From contig SXOY01000080.1 in the NCBI GenBank assembly GCA_005776545.1, positions 1 to 5,450 on the forward strand: a stretch of 5,450 nucleotides of DNA, in the 5' to 3' direction. The notes below the pieces were generated by a model, which saw nothing but the letters and a program-made list of their open reading frames with translations, had not been told where the DNA came from and ran no database searches. Of the stretch, positions 1 through 5,328 are shown piece by piece. Origin of the DNA: Planctomycetia bacterium. GTDB taxonomy: Bacteria; Planctomycetota; Phycisphaerae; Phycisphaerales; UBA1924. The position numbers and the translations under genes are program-made. Numbering within the stretch: the stretch's first letter is position 1; every line of letters starts with the position of its first letter.

Positions 1-105
1 AAATGCAAAAGTGCAAACCTGACAGCCTCAAGACGCCGCCAGTTGCGGAACTTCGTTGCCCAATAATGTTGGGTATCGATCAAAAGCCAAATGTCCAATG
101 AGGCC

Positions 106-762
106 TTAGCGGCCGGCTTCAATTTGAGCCCGGAACTGGGCTGTCGGGAAAAAGTCGCCGGGGGACTTAATCGCCGCGACATCGCTCTGGAGGTAGATTC
201 TGGAAGCTGGGATATTCAGCTTTTGGCTAAGTGCCTTGGTGAGCTGGACAAGCCGCTGCATTTGAGCCTGTGAGAAGGTCTTGGAATTGCCATCGCCGAC
301 GAGGCAAATCGAGATTGCCCGCTGGTTCAGCCAGTTTGCGTTCTTTCCCTGAGCATGTGCACCTGGTTGCTGATTCATCCAGCGAACACCGACATTGAGA
401 TGGCCATCGTCGATGCCATTTCCGTTGCCAATAACAAAGTGGTGACCCAGACCCGTCAAGCCCGCGGCTCGCGCCTGTGACTCAAGTGTCTGGGGTGTGG
501 CAAAAGGTGAAGCAGTGTGATGAATGACAATGGCCTGCCAGCGAGACTGGTCAAGATCTTGCGTTGTCGCGAAAATAGCCTGAAGATTTGGAGTATCGGT
601 GGGGGCCATCAGGACCGGGAGTCCGGAACTGAGGGTCGATTGTGGTGATCGATCGAGGACGGCCAGTACGCCGCCAACGCTGACGATTCCCAAAGCCAGA
701 GCGCACCACACCACAAGGGTGCGTTGTCCGCGGCCATTACGAGATGAGGACTTGCGTGCCAT
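106..762 (-). CDS. Membrane-anchored amidase_2/PGRP-fold protein with a degenerate zinc site
   Basis: 218 residues. A basic N-terminus (residues 1-14) is followed by one hydrophobic segment at about 15-36, so the protein is probably anchored with its C-terminal domain outside the cytoplasm. Residues 75-210 resemble the N-acetylmuramoyl-L-alanine amidase type 2 (T7 lysozyme/AmpD/PGRP) fold: WQAIVIHHTAS at 75-85, GLGHHFVIGNG at 104-114, GAHAQG at 134-139, ISICLVGD at 150-157, and a closing SPGDFFP at 200-206. Active members cleave the amide bond between MurNAc and L-alanine in peptidoglycan and bind zinc with His, His and Cys or Asp. Here H81 fits the first ligand, but the other two positions read Q192 and S200, with the 8-residue spacing of the T7 lysozyme pair kept. 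I infer a weak or inactive enzyme, perhaps a peptidoglycan-binding protein. The ATG at 762 is chosen because it gives the basic-plus-hydrophobic start; the ribosome site before it is weak (GAAAGA). The fold is fairly sure, the activity is not. Confidence 0.85.
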   Translation of the reverse strand: MARKSSSRNGRGQRTLVVWCALALGIVSVGGVLAVLDRSPQSTLSSGLPVLMAPTDTPNLQAIFATTQDLDQSRWQAIVIHHTASPFATPQTLESQARAAGLTGLGHHFVIGNGNGIDDGHLNVGVRWMNQQPGAHAQGKNANWLNQRAISICLVGDGNSKTFSQAQMQRLVQLTKALSQKLNIPASRIYLQSDVAAIKSPGDFFPTAQFRAQIEAGR

Positions 763-925
763 GCGAGTCTTTCAGGAAAAGTCAACAAACTACAGGGGAG
801 GCCACCAAGCATACCCCTGCAACTCGTGCGAAGAGATATCGGCCGTGCGGGCACTTGTCGTTTACCTCAGTTTTGGGCTTCGAAAGTTTTTTTGTAACAA
901 AGCAAGTTATTTGGTCTTAGAGCGC

Positions 926-963
926 AAAAAAACACAGGCCCCAGCAATGAGCCAGGGCCTGTG
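926..963 (-). terminator. Intrinsic terminator of the prepilin-like gene
   Basis: A perfect 9-base inverted repeat, CACAGGCCC at 933-941 and GGGCCTGTG at 955-963, encloses a 13-base loop. Read on the minus strand, the GC-rich stem is followed at once by seven T (926-932). It lies 27 bases past the stop of the prepilin-like gene, where its terminator is expected, and separates that gene from the amidase-like gene. The amidase-like gene therefore probably has its own promoter in 763-925, though I see no convincing one. Confidence 0.85.
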
Positions 964-989
964 GAAGGACTCATGGGCCACGATTGCCA

Positions 990-1946
990 TCAATCGCGCC
1001 ACAGAGTGACAGAGCTTGCAGTGATTTGGCCTGCCGAGACGATTCCCAGCAGCGCGTTTGAGTTTGTTGTCAGATTGGTGTCTGCCAGACGGGTGGAGTC
1101 ATTTTCATTCACAAAGAGGTTGTCTGGCTGCGTCTTTGAACCGGCGGGCAAGCCGGTGAATGTGAAAGTCACGGCATCAGGATCGGGTTTGGTTACGAAG
1201 TCAACGTGGGCGTCGTTGAAACCGATGTTTCCTTCCCAAGTTGTGCGGCTGCCGTGAATCAGGAGGGAGTTGGAAGTGACGCCGGTGAAGCCCGGACGAA
1301 GCCGCCACGTCAATGTGCCGCCGCTGCCAACGGCTTCAAACTCCGGCCCGCGATTTCCCAGAGCTGCTTCGGTGGAATTGAATGTGTTTCCCCAACGGGC
1401 CTTGCGTCCGTACATGGGCAGGTTGTGTGCATATGAAACCCCGCCGGAAGTAACAGTGCTGACACCCTGGCCGCTATCACCGACCGATCCAGTCGCCGGG
1501 GCCGCCGACTGTGTTGCGCGAAAGGCTGGATCCCAAAGAGCTTGCGCACTGGCTGCTGCAGGGGGCGAAGAGTAGTTGTAACCCTCGTAGGCCTTGATGC
1601 TGCCATTGGCCTCTGCTGGTGTGATGCACATTTCGGTTGGCATGTAGCCATTGAACACCAGAAGCGAGAAGATGTTTTTGGTGCAGTCTTTTGCTTCCGG
1701 CGGCGTAGTTGCCGCGAGAGTGACATTGGCTTTGTCGACCAGGCTGGGCAGCGGGTAAGAATCGCCGTTGGACTGTGCCCAGATCGCCATGCCCTGCATC
1801 GCGCCGCGGATGTTCGCAGCGCACTTGATTTGTCGAGCGATAGCCCTGGCCCGGCCCAGTGCGGGAAGCAGGATCGCAATCAACAACGCGATAATGGCGA
1901 TGACGACAAGCAATTCGATCAACGTAAATGCTCTGAATTTTTTCAT
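990..1946 (-). CDS. Type II secretion/type IV pilus prepilin-like protein
   Basis: 318 residues from the ATG at 1946. Residues 1-6 (MKKFRA) are a short basic leader. Residues 7-30 form the class III prepilin helix FTLIELLVV..., with F7 at +1 and the conserved glutamate E11 at +5. Prepilin peptidase would cut between A6 and F7. Alanine at -1 instead of glycine is something I recall as common in planctomycete prepilins. The long globular part contains a [12 protein letters not shown] segment at 239-250 that recalls the planctomycete H-X9-DG prepilin-associated motif, but DG is replaced by D245-A246 and the histidine spacing does not fit. The likely role is a pseudopilin or pilin-like surface protein; the partner machinery is not in the window. 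The frame is open to 2096 upstream, but the start at 1946 is chosen because it has a GAGG ribosome site and puts the leader directly before the pilin helix. The gene is monocistronic, with its own terminator. Confidence 0.88.
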   Translation of the reverse strand: MKKFRAFTLIELLVVIAIIALLIAILLPALGRARAIARQIKCAANIRGAMQGMAIWAQSNGDSYPLPSLVDKANVTLAATTPPEAKDCTKNIFSLLVFNGYMPTEMCITPAEANGSIKAYEGYNYSSPPAAASAQALWDPAFRATQSAAPATGSVGDSGQGVSTVTSGGVSYAHNLPMYGRKARWGNTFNSTEAALGNRGPEFEAVGSGGTLTWRLRPGFTGVTSNSLLIHGSRTTWEGNIGFNDAHVDFVTKPDPDAVTFTFTGLPAGSKTQPDNLFVNENDSTRLADTNLTTNSNALLGIVSAGQITASSVTLWRD

Positions 1947-1954
1947 TGTGAAAT

Positions 1955-1958
1955 CCTC
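1955..1958 (-). promoter_or_regulatory. Ribosome binding site deciding the prepilin start
   Basis: On the minus strand GAGG stands 8 bases before the ATG at 1946. It supports this ATG over in-frame starts further upstream, which would add about 50 residues before the prepilin leader and make prepilin processing implausible. Confidence 0.7.
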
Positions 1959-2003
1959 GAGGCGCAGTGACAGCACGCGAGCCAAGTCGACTCGGTGGCT
2001 GCA

Positions 2004-2028
2004 CTGTTGCGGGAGAGACCCGCGACAG
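2004..2028 (-). other. Stem-loop upstream of the prepilin gene
   Basis: CTGTTGCGGG (2004-2013) can pair with CCCGCGACAG (2019-2028) around a 5-base loop, giving 10 pairs including one G-T pair on the plus strand. In a minus-strand transcript that pair becomes a C-A mismatch, leaving 4 + 5 pairs. It lies about 58 bases before the prepilin ATG, so it would sit in the mRNA leader if transcription begins further upstream. There is no T-tract, so it is not a terminator. Confidence 0.4.
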
Positions 2029-2474
2029 ACGATCAGTTTCCAACGCGGCGGGGGTGTCGAGGGGTGGGGGAGTGAGTCACGAGAGTGTGGGCGCACCGCT
2101 CCCCATGCGCGACAGAACGCCGCGAAACATGCAGTTTCGAATTGCGTGAGCGAGTGGCATCGTTGCCGCGTTTACGAGCGGTTTTGGAAGCCACATGCAA
2201 CTATTTCGCCGATCGTCGTCGCGAAGCAGTTGCTCTCGGCAATTCTCCAGATTGTCGACATGTTGCTGTGAGACCAGGGAAAGATGAGCCTGGATAAGTC
2301 GGCGCCAATCAAAGGGCGCCAGAATCAGAACGGTTCAATCATAATGAGGCGCATCGAGTTCTTGGTGTACACGAACATGTCAAAAAGGCCGCACAATTGC
2401 CACAAATTGGTATGTGCGTGATGCGTGGTTGTTTTCCCCGCAAGCGTCTCCTTCTGCTCTCGTCGCGACCGAAT

Positions 2475-2497
2475 CAGGGTTTCAGAACGAAAACCTG
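2475..2497. repeat. Imperfect inverted repeat adjoining the 2498-2532 palindrome
   Basis: CAGGGTTTC (2475-2483) and GAAAACCTG (2489-2497) form 4 + 4 base pairs with one G-A mismatch and a 5-base loop. It directly touches the larger palindrome at 2498-2532, so the two would form back-to-back stem-loops. Function unknown. Confidence 0.4.
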
Positions 2498-2532
2498 TGT
2501 CAACTCATGGGCCGCGCGGCACATGATTGACA
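2498..2532. repeat. 35-base imperfect palindrome
   Basis: The left arm TGTCAA-c-TCATG-g-GCCGC (2498-2515) mirrors the right arm GCGGC-a-CATGA-TTGACA (2516-2532), with 16 matching pairs, one mismatched pair (2510/2521) and one unpaired base (2504). The centre is the perfect 10-base palindrome GCCGCGCGGC. A consensus -35 hexamer, TTGACA, ends each arm and faces outward on each strand, but no -10 box follows at normal spacing. It lies 83 bases past the lipoprotein stop. On the minus strand only TTTT follows, a few bases later, so it would be a poor terminator. It could be an operator, a protecting 3' mRNA structure or a dispersed repeat. Confidence 0.55.
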
Positions 2533-2614
2533 ATGCGTACAAGCCCATGCGCTTTGAATAACGCAGAGGTTGCAGTGAAGTTGCAAAGTTGTTCAGGATG
2601 AGACCGAACGCACA

Positions 2615-2851
2615 TCAGCGGATGAGGCGGCCACGTAGATTGGGGACCTTGCGGCCATATTCATCTTCGAGGAAGGGTTCTGCACGCTCATCGCGGGATG
2701 TATCGAAACGGTCGAATTGCGAACGGTCTTCCGTGGGAATAAAGACACCCTTGCGGCAACCAGCAAGCAGAATAGCGAGAAGGCAAAGCGTGGCGAACTG
2801 AGGTAGCAGGCGAGTCAATGGCTTGGTTGCATGTGTCATAGCTTGTGGCAT
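2615..2851 (-). CDS. Small hypothetical lipoprotein
   Basis: 78 residues. The N-terminus has basic residues (K10, R14), then a hydrophobic stretch at about 17-30 ending in a lipobox L29-A30-G31-C32, so it should be cleaved by signal peptidase II and lipid-anchored at C32. The mature part is only 47 residues, highly charged and without a recognised domain: RSQFDRFDTSRDER, then EDEYGRKVPNLRGRL. I recall similar tiny lipoproteins in planctomycetes but cannot verify this. The ATG at 2851 is chosen because GGAG stands 8 bases before it; a second ATG at 2839 would also keep the signal peptide. The start lies only about 20 bases past the T-tract of the trmL terminator, so there is little room for its own promoter. 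Function unknown. Confidence 0.8.
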   Translation of the reverse strand: MPQAMTHATKPLTRLLPQFATLCLLAILLAGCRKGVFIPTEDRSQFDRFDTSRDERAEPFLEDEYGRKVPNLRGRLIR

Positions 2852-2871
2852 AGATAGAACTCCGATAGGTT

Positions 2872-2924
2872 AAAAAGTGTACCGCCCTCGCAGGTCGCTG
2901 GCGCGATTGGCGAGGGCGGTACAC
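2872..2924 (-). terminator. Strong intrinsic terminator after trmL
   Basis: GTGTACCGCCCTCG (2877-2890) and CGAGGGCGGTACAC (2911-2924) form a perfect 14-base stem around a 20-base loop that can itself fold (TCGC 2895-2898 with GCGA 2903-2906). On the minus strand the stem is followed by five T (2876-2872). It stands 40 bases past the trmL stop and just before the lipoprotein gene. Its position suggests that lipoprotein expression depends on read-through or on a promoter hidden in or before the stem. Confidence 0.88.
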
Positions 2925-2964
2925 GAATCGGAGGAGAGAGATCAAAAGGGTGTACGGCGGAGAA

Positions 2965-3501
2965 TCATGCGGGTTCGGTGAATTCTGCGGTTTCGCAGAT
3001 ATTTCCGCCGCGGATGGCGATCTGATTTTTGCTGGCAAGCTGGCGAATGCCCTCAAATATCACGGCACAGACCGCGGTTGCCAGGTTCAGGGAGCGTTCG
3101 CCTGCGACCAAGGGCATTCGAATGCACGAATCCGAATAGCGGGAAAGCAGTTCCGCAGGTAATCCGGCAGTTTCTCGCCCGAAGATCAGGCAGTCGCCGG
3201 GCTGAAAATCGGCCTCGTAATACGAACGGGTGGTTTTTGTGGTCAAGACCCAGATTCTGGGCTTTTGTACTGTGAGCAAGTATGCATCCAGTGAATCGTG
3301 TTCTTTGACACCCAGCCGGGGCCAATAGTCCAAGCCCGCCCGGCGGCAGGCTTTTTCGCTAGTATCAAAACCCAGAGGTTTGATCAGGTCGAGCGAGCAG
3401 CCCGTAGCAACACATGTGCGGCCGATGTTGCCGGTGTTATTGGGGATTTCAGGCTGACAAAGAACGACGCGAAAATGCGGCCGCGTCGACAGCGAACTCA
3501 T
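2965..3501 (-). CDS. trmL: tRNA (cytidine/uridine-34-2'-O)-methyltransferase TrmL
   Basis: 178 residues; E. coli TrmL has 157. The SPOUT-family enzyme uses S-adenosylmethionine to methylate the ribose 2'-OH of wobble nucleotide 34 in leucine tRNAs, in the cytoplasm. All three family motifs are clear: PEIPNNTGNIGRT at 17-29, FGRETAGLP at 107-115, and the knot region MPLVAGERSLNLATAV at 129-144 followed by FEGIRQ at 149-154. The family signature RRAGLDYW at 53-60 is also present. There is a short extension at each end compared with E. coli. The ATG at 3501 is chosen over the upstream open frame because it starts just before the first strand of the domain, has a purine-rich site (GGAAGAG, 5 bases away) and overlaps the preceding stop as ATGA. 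This suggests translational coupling to the thioredoxin-like gene. A strong terminator follows. Confidence 0.95.
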   Translation of the reverse strand: MSSLSTRPHFRVVLCQPEIPNNTGNIGRTCVATGCSLDLIKPLGFDTSEKACRRAGLDYWPRLGVKEHDSLDAYLLTVQKPRIWVLTTKTTRSYYEADFQPGDCLIFGRETAGLPAELLSRYSDSCIRMPLVAGERSLNLATAVCAVIFEGIRQLASKNQIAIRGGNICETAEFTEPA

Positions 3502-4322
3502 TTCTTCTCTTCCGGAGTGGCATCGGGTGTGCCGTCGGTTGGAGCTGCGGGTTTGGCAGCCTGAGCCTTGATCCACTTGTCTTCGGCTGCCCGGCGCTTT
3601 TTGATGCCCGGGTCTTTGTTGACGACTTCGTCGATCGCGCCTTCAAACTCGGGCCAGAGGCTTGAACCCTGGAAACGAATGACGCCTTCGCTCGAGGCGA
3701 CCGCCGCGTAGGGGACTGAGAAGTAGTTGAACTGCAAATCGTTGGAGCGGGCGTTGGAGAGAATAACGCCAGCGGGGTCAGCGAGCAGCGAGTGCTGGAA
3801 TTTGCGATTCTCCATGATGCCGCGAATGCGAGGGATCACCTTTTCGGGGTCTTGTTCTTCCTCGAGTTCCTTCTTGGCGTATTCGTTGGGAATGTTGTCG
3901 AGCTTGAACGGAGTCCAGACGCCGATGAAGACCACATCGCGGCCATATTTCCGCTGCAATGCTTCCATGCGTTGCATGGCTGGGTCGTAACTGCGGGTGA
4001 AGTGCCACGACCAGAAATACACAACCGTGCACCGCCCTTGTACTTCTGGCTTCTTGGGGAAGTAGGTTTCATCAGGCAGAACAAGCGTTTTTACTTCATC
4101 GAACTTACTGATCGCGTCTGCCTGCGTGACTGAGTACTTCTTGAATCCTGCTTTGGTATACGCCTCTTCATCCGGAGCGACATATGGCTGCTCGGGAATT
4201 CGTGTCATGTCCACAGACTTATTGATATTCGATGTCTTGGCAGCCTCAATGCGTGCGGCTTCGGCCTGTGCGGTGTTGCGGTCGTTTGTACCTGCGGCGA
4301 CTTCAGATGTCTCTTTCACCAC
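3498..4322 (-). CDS. Thioredoxin-like domain protein without CxxC, C-terminal half of a split gene
   Basis: 274 residues from a GTG at 4322. Residues 1-40 are helical, rich in A, E and K. A thioredoxin/TlpA-like domain spans about 80-230: the strand TVVYFWSW at 99-106, KYGRDVVFIGVW at 125-136, and a cis-proline loop SVPYAAV with P204, then SEGVIRF. Where active members have WCxxC, this one has W106-H107-F108-T109-R110, and C98 is its only cysteine, so it cannot act as a dithiol oxidoreductase. The tail (about 241-274) is low-complexity K/A/P/E. The GTG start is poorly supported: GAGGA is 13 bases away. The frame is open up to a TAA at 4347-4349 and continuous in phase with the gene at 4347-4844, so this is probably the second half of one exported two-domain protein. 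If started here it has no signal peptide. The stop overlaps the trmL start. Confidence 0.75.
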   Translation of the reverse strand: MVKETSEVAAGTNDRNTAQAEAARIEAAKTSNINKSVDMTRIPEQPYVAPDEEAYTKAGFKKYSVTQADAISKFDEVKTLVLPDETYFPKKPEVQGRCTVVYFWSWHFTRSYDPAMQRMEALQRKYGRDVVFIGVWTPFKLDNIPNEYAKKELEEEQDPEKVIPRIRGIMENRKFQHSLLADPAGVILSNARSNDLQFNYFSVPYAAVASSEGVIRFQGSSLWPEFEGAIDEVVNKDPGIKKRRAAEDKWIKAQAAKPAAPTDGTPDATPEEKK

Positions 4323-4346
4323 TTTCTCAACAGCTTCCTCTGCTGA

Positions 4347-4349
4347 TTA
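4347..4349 (-). other. In-frame TAA splitting a two-domain thioredoxin-like gene
   Basis: The frames on both sides are in the same phase (the outer start 4844 and the GTG 4322 differ by a multiple of three), and this single TAA is the only stop between 4844 and 3498. The next codons read SAEEAVEKVVKETSE, which looks like the missing last helix of the first thioredoxin-like domain. A one-base change from CAA, GAA or AAA would explain it. Without it the gene would encode 448 residues. Confidence 0.75.
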
Positions 4350-4844
4350 GGTCGTGATGCTTGCAAACCGCATCTGGCCTGCGCGGTCAATGACATACAT
4401 TTCCGGATCGCTGTTGGACAAGATCGCGCGGCGGAAGTCGCCTTTGGTGTCGTGAGCAAGCAGGAATGATGCACCTGCGGGCGCATCGAGTTTGGCGGCA
4501 TCTGCCCAGTTGTCCGCTGAATGAACTCCCACGACAATGAGACCATCTTTGCCATATTTCTCTGAGAGCTTGCGAGCTGTCTTGAGAGCTTTTACTGAAA
4601 TATCGCGCCAGCCCGCCCAGGTGACGATGAGCACTGGCTTGCCGCTGGTTGAGGCCGAATCAAGCGCTGCCCCGTTGGTCCAATCTGCGAGCTTCGCCCA
4701 GTTCGACGCCGCGAACGGCTTGAGTTCGAGCGCGTTTAACTGTGTGCGCCGAGCACCTTCGCCTTTGCGAATAACATCTGCGCTGGCGGCAGAGATGGAG
4801 AGCGCGATAGCCAAACCAGCAGAAAAGGCGAGAAGTCGTTTCAT
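4347..4844 (-). CDS. Exported thioredoxin-like protein without CxxC, N-terminal half of a split gene
   Basis: 165 residues. A classical signal peptide fills residues 1-22 (MKR, hydrophobic core, ASA before D23), so export to the periplasm is expected. A thioredoxin-like domain spans about 40-165: GKPVLIVTWAGW at 68-79, EKYGKDGLIVVGVHS at 95-109, and the cis-proline loop DPEMYVID with P147, then RAGQMRF. At the active site W79-R80-D81-I82-S83 stands where WCxxC is expected, and the protein has no cysteine, so redox activity is excluded; a chaperone or scaffold role is conceivable. The product ends at RFASITT, before the last helix of the fold, because of the TAA at 4347-4349. The missing helix is encoded directly after that stop. 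The ATG at 4844 is chosen for the signal peptide and a GAGG 6 bases upstream; the longer frame to 5051 adds unlikely sequence. Confidence 0.75.
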   Translation of the reverse strand: MKRLLAFSAGLAIALSISAASADVIRKGEGARRTQLNALELKPFAASNWAKLADWTNGAALDSASTSGKPVLIVTWAGWRDISVKALKTARKLSEKYGKDGLIVVGVHSADNWADAAKLDAPAGASFLLAHDTKGDFRRAILSNSDPEMYVIDRAGQMRFASITT

Positions 4845-4884
4845 TGGAAACCTCAGCGAAGGGCGAAAGTGAACACGCAGACTA

Positions 4885-4890
4885 ACTATA
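4885..4890 (-). promoter_or_regulatory. Possible -10 box for the thioredoxin-like gene
   Basis: TATAGT on the minus strand matches the -10 consensus at 5 of 6 positions and lies 40 bases before the ATG at 4844. No good -35 is found 16-18 bases upstream, so this would be a weak or activator-dependent promoter. Low certainty, because promoter rules in this phylum are poorly known to me. Confidence 0.3.
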
Positions 4891-4924
4891 GGGTACACCC
4901 GATTGGACGCACAGGTTCGGGACA

Positions 4925-4940
4925 TGTTCCACTGTGTTCC
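4925..4940. repeat. Direct repeat with 10-base period
   Basis: TGTTCC occurs at 4925-4930 and again at 4935-4940, exactly one helical turn apart. The first copy is part of a 12-base near-palindrome (GGGACATGTTCC, 4919-4930, one mismatched pair). It lies just upstream of the possible -10 box for the minus gene, where an activator could bind. Function is inferred from position only. Confidence 0.35.
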
Positions 4941-5031
4941 AACCGGCTCCGGGTTCTGCCCGGATTCGTCGCAGGGGTGGAGAATCGGTGGTCGAATGAG
5001 CAATTGGTTGTTTTTTGATGCCGTTGCTGCT

Positions 5032-5043
5032 TTTTGGCCAAAA
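5032..5043. repeat. Perfect 12-base palindrome
   Basis: TTTTGGCCAAAA is fully self-complementary and sits near the middle of the divergent intergenic region. Its symmetry would suit a dimeric regulator, but no regulator gene is nearby and chance is not excluded. Confidence 0.35.
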
Positions 5044-5238
5044 TCGAACACCCTCGAGGCTTACGCCGCCAGGACGGGTAGCCTGTTAGAAAGTGCATTG
5101 GAAACGGGCTGAATTTGAAATGCCTGATTTGTGCGTAATAGGGCTTACTAACCACGACTCAAAGTGTGGCCTGGGTGGAGGCAGGATCAGAGAAGTTCAT
5201 CGTCTACAAACTAAATGTGAGAATTCCCCAGCCGCGAT

Positions 5239-5264
5239 CACCCATTGCGGCGCCTTCATGGGTG
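5239..5264 (+). other. Stem-loop in the leader region of the plus-strand gene
   Basis: CACCCAT (5239-5245) pairs perfectly with ATGGGTG (5258-5264) around a 12-base loop. It is 64 bases before the ATG at 5329 and has no T-tract, so if transcribed it would be a leader structure rather than a terminator. Confidence 0.35.
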
Positions 5265-5328
5265 TGCCCTCTTCAGATCGAAGCGGGCTATGCGACCTCT
5301 ATCCACTCTCTTAAAGGACGAATCTCCA

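Larger units (their letters stand above)
1947..2614. other. Gene-free stretch between the lipoprotein and prepilin genes
   Basis: About 670 bases in which I find no convincing gene on either strand. The open frames here have no good ribosome site and no recognisable protein features. The part next to 1946 must hold the prepilin leader and promoter, but I see no clear -35/-10 pair. Several inverted repeats occur: 2004-2028, two GGCGCC copies at 2301-2306 and 2315-2320, a bulged stem-loop at 2390-2418, and adjoining repeats at 2475-2497 and 2498-2532. No T-rich terminator for the lipoprotein gene is evident. A structured RNA or regulatory sites are possible but unproven. Confidence 0.55.
4845..5328. 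other. Divergent intergenic region
   Basis: 484 bases between the divergent starts at 4844 (minus) and 5329 (plus). No convincing gene is seen; a 73-codon plus-strand frame at 5093-5314 has no ribosome site or recognisable features. The stretch holds a possible -10 for the minus gene, a direct repeat at 4925-4940, a 12-base palindrome at 5032-5043 and a stem-loop at 5239-5264. Promoters for both genes must lie here. Confidence 0.5.

Noticed and set aside
57..75. Hairpin (CCCAA/TTGGG core) after the amidase-like gene, considered as terminator
   Set aside because: The stem is only 5-7 pairs and AT-rich, and no T-tract follows on the minus strand.
793..819. CAGGGG/CCCCTG stem in the leader of the amidase-like gene
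   Set aside because: Six pairs with a 15-base loop, which is easily expected by chance; no T-tract or known leader motif.
599..1009. Plus-strand open frame of 136 codons
   Set aside because: It runs antisense through the amidase-like gene start and through the prepilin terminator; no protein features.
1947..2096. N-terminal extension of the prepilin gene to an ATG at 2096
   Set aside because: It would put about 50 residues before the prepilin leader; the ATG at 1946 has a good ribosome site and a normal leader.
1768..2271. Plus-strand open frame of 167 codons
   Set aside because: It overlaps the well-supported prepilin gene on the other strand, has no clear ribosome site, and its translation shows no domain or signal features.
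2527..2560. Plus-strand promoter from TTGACA to TGAATA
   Set aside because: The spacing is 22 bases, far from the usual 16-18, and no gene follows on that strand.
4948..4964. TCCGGG/CCCGGA hairpin, considered as terminator or tRNA arm
   Set aside because: No T-tract follows and no cloverleaf can be built around it.
4845..5051. N-terminal extension of the first thioredoxin-like half to an ATG at 5051
   Set aside because: It would bury the signal peptide; the ATG at 4844 has GAGG at proper spacing.
5093..5314. 73-codon plus-strand open frame before the exported-protein gene
   Set aside because: No ribosome site, no signal peptide or domain, and it ends just before a better-supported start.
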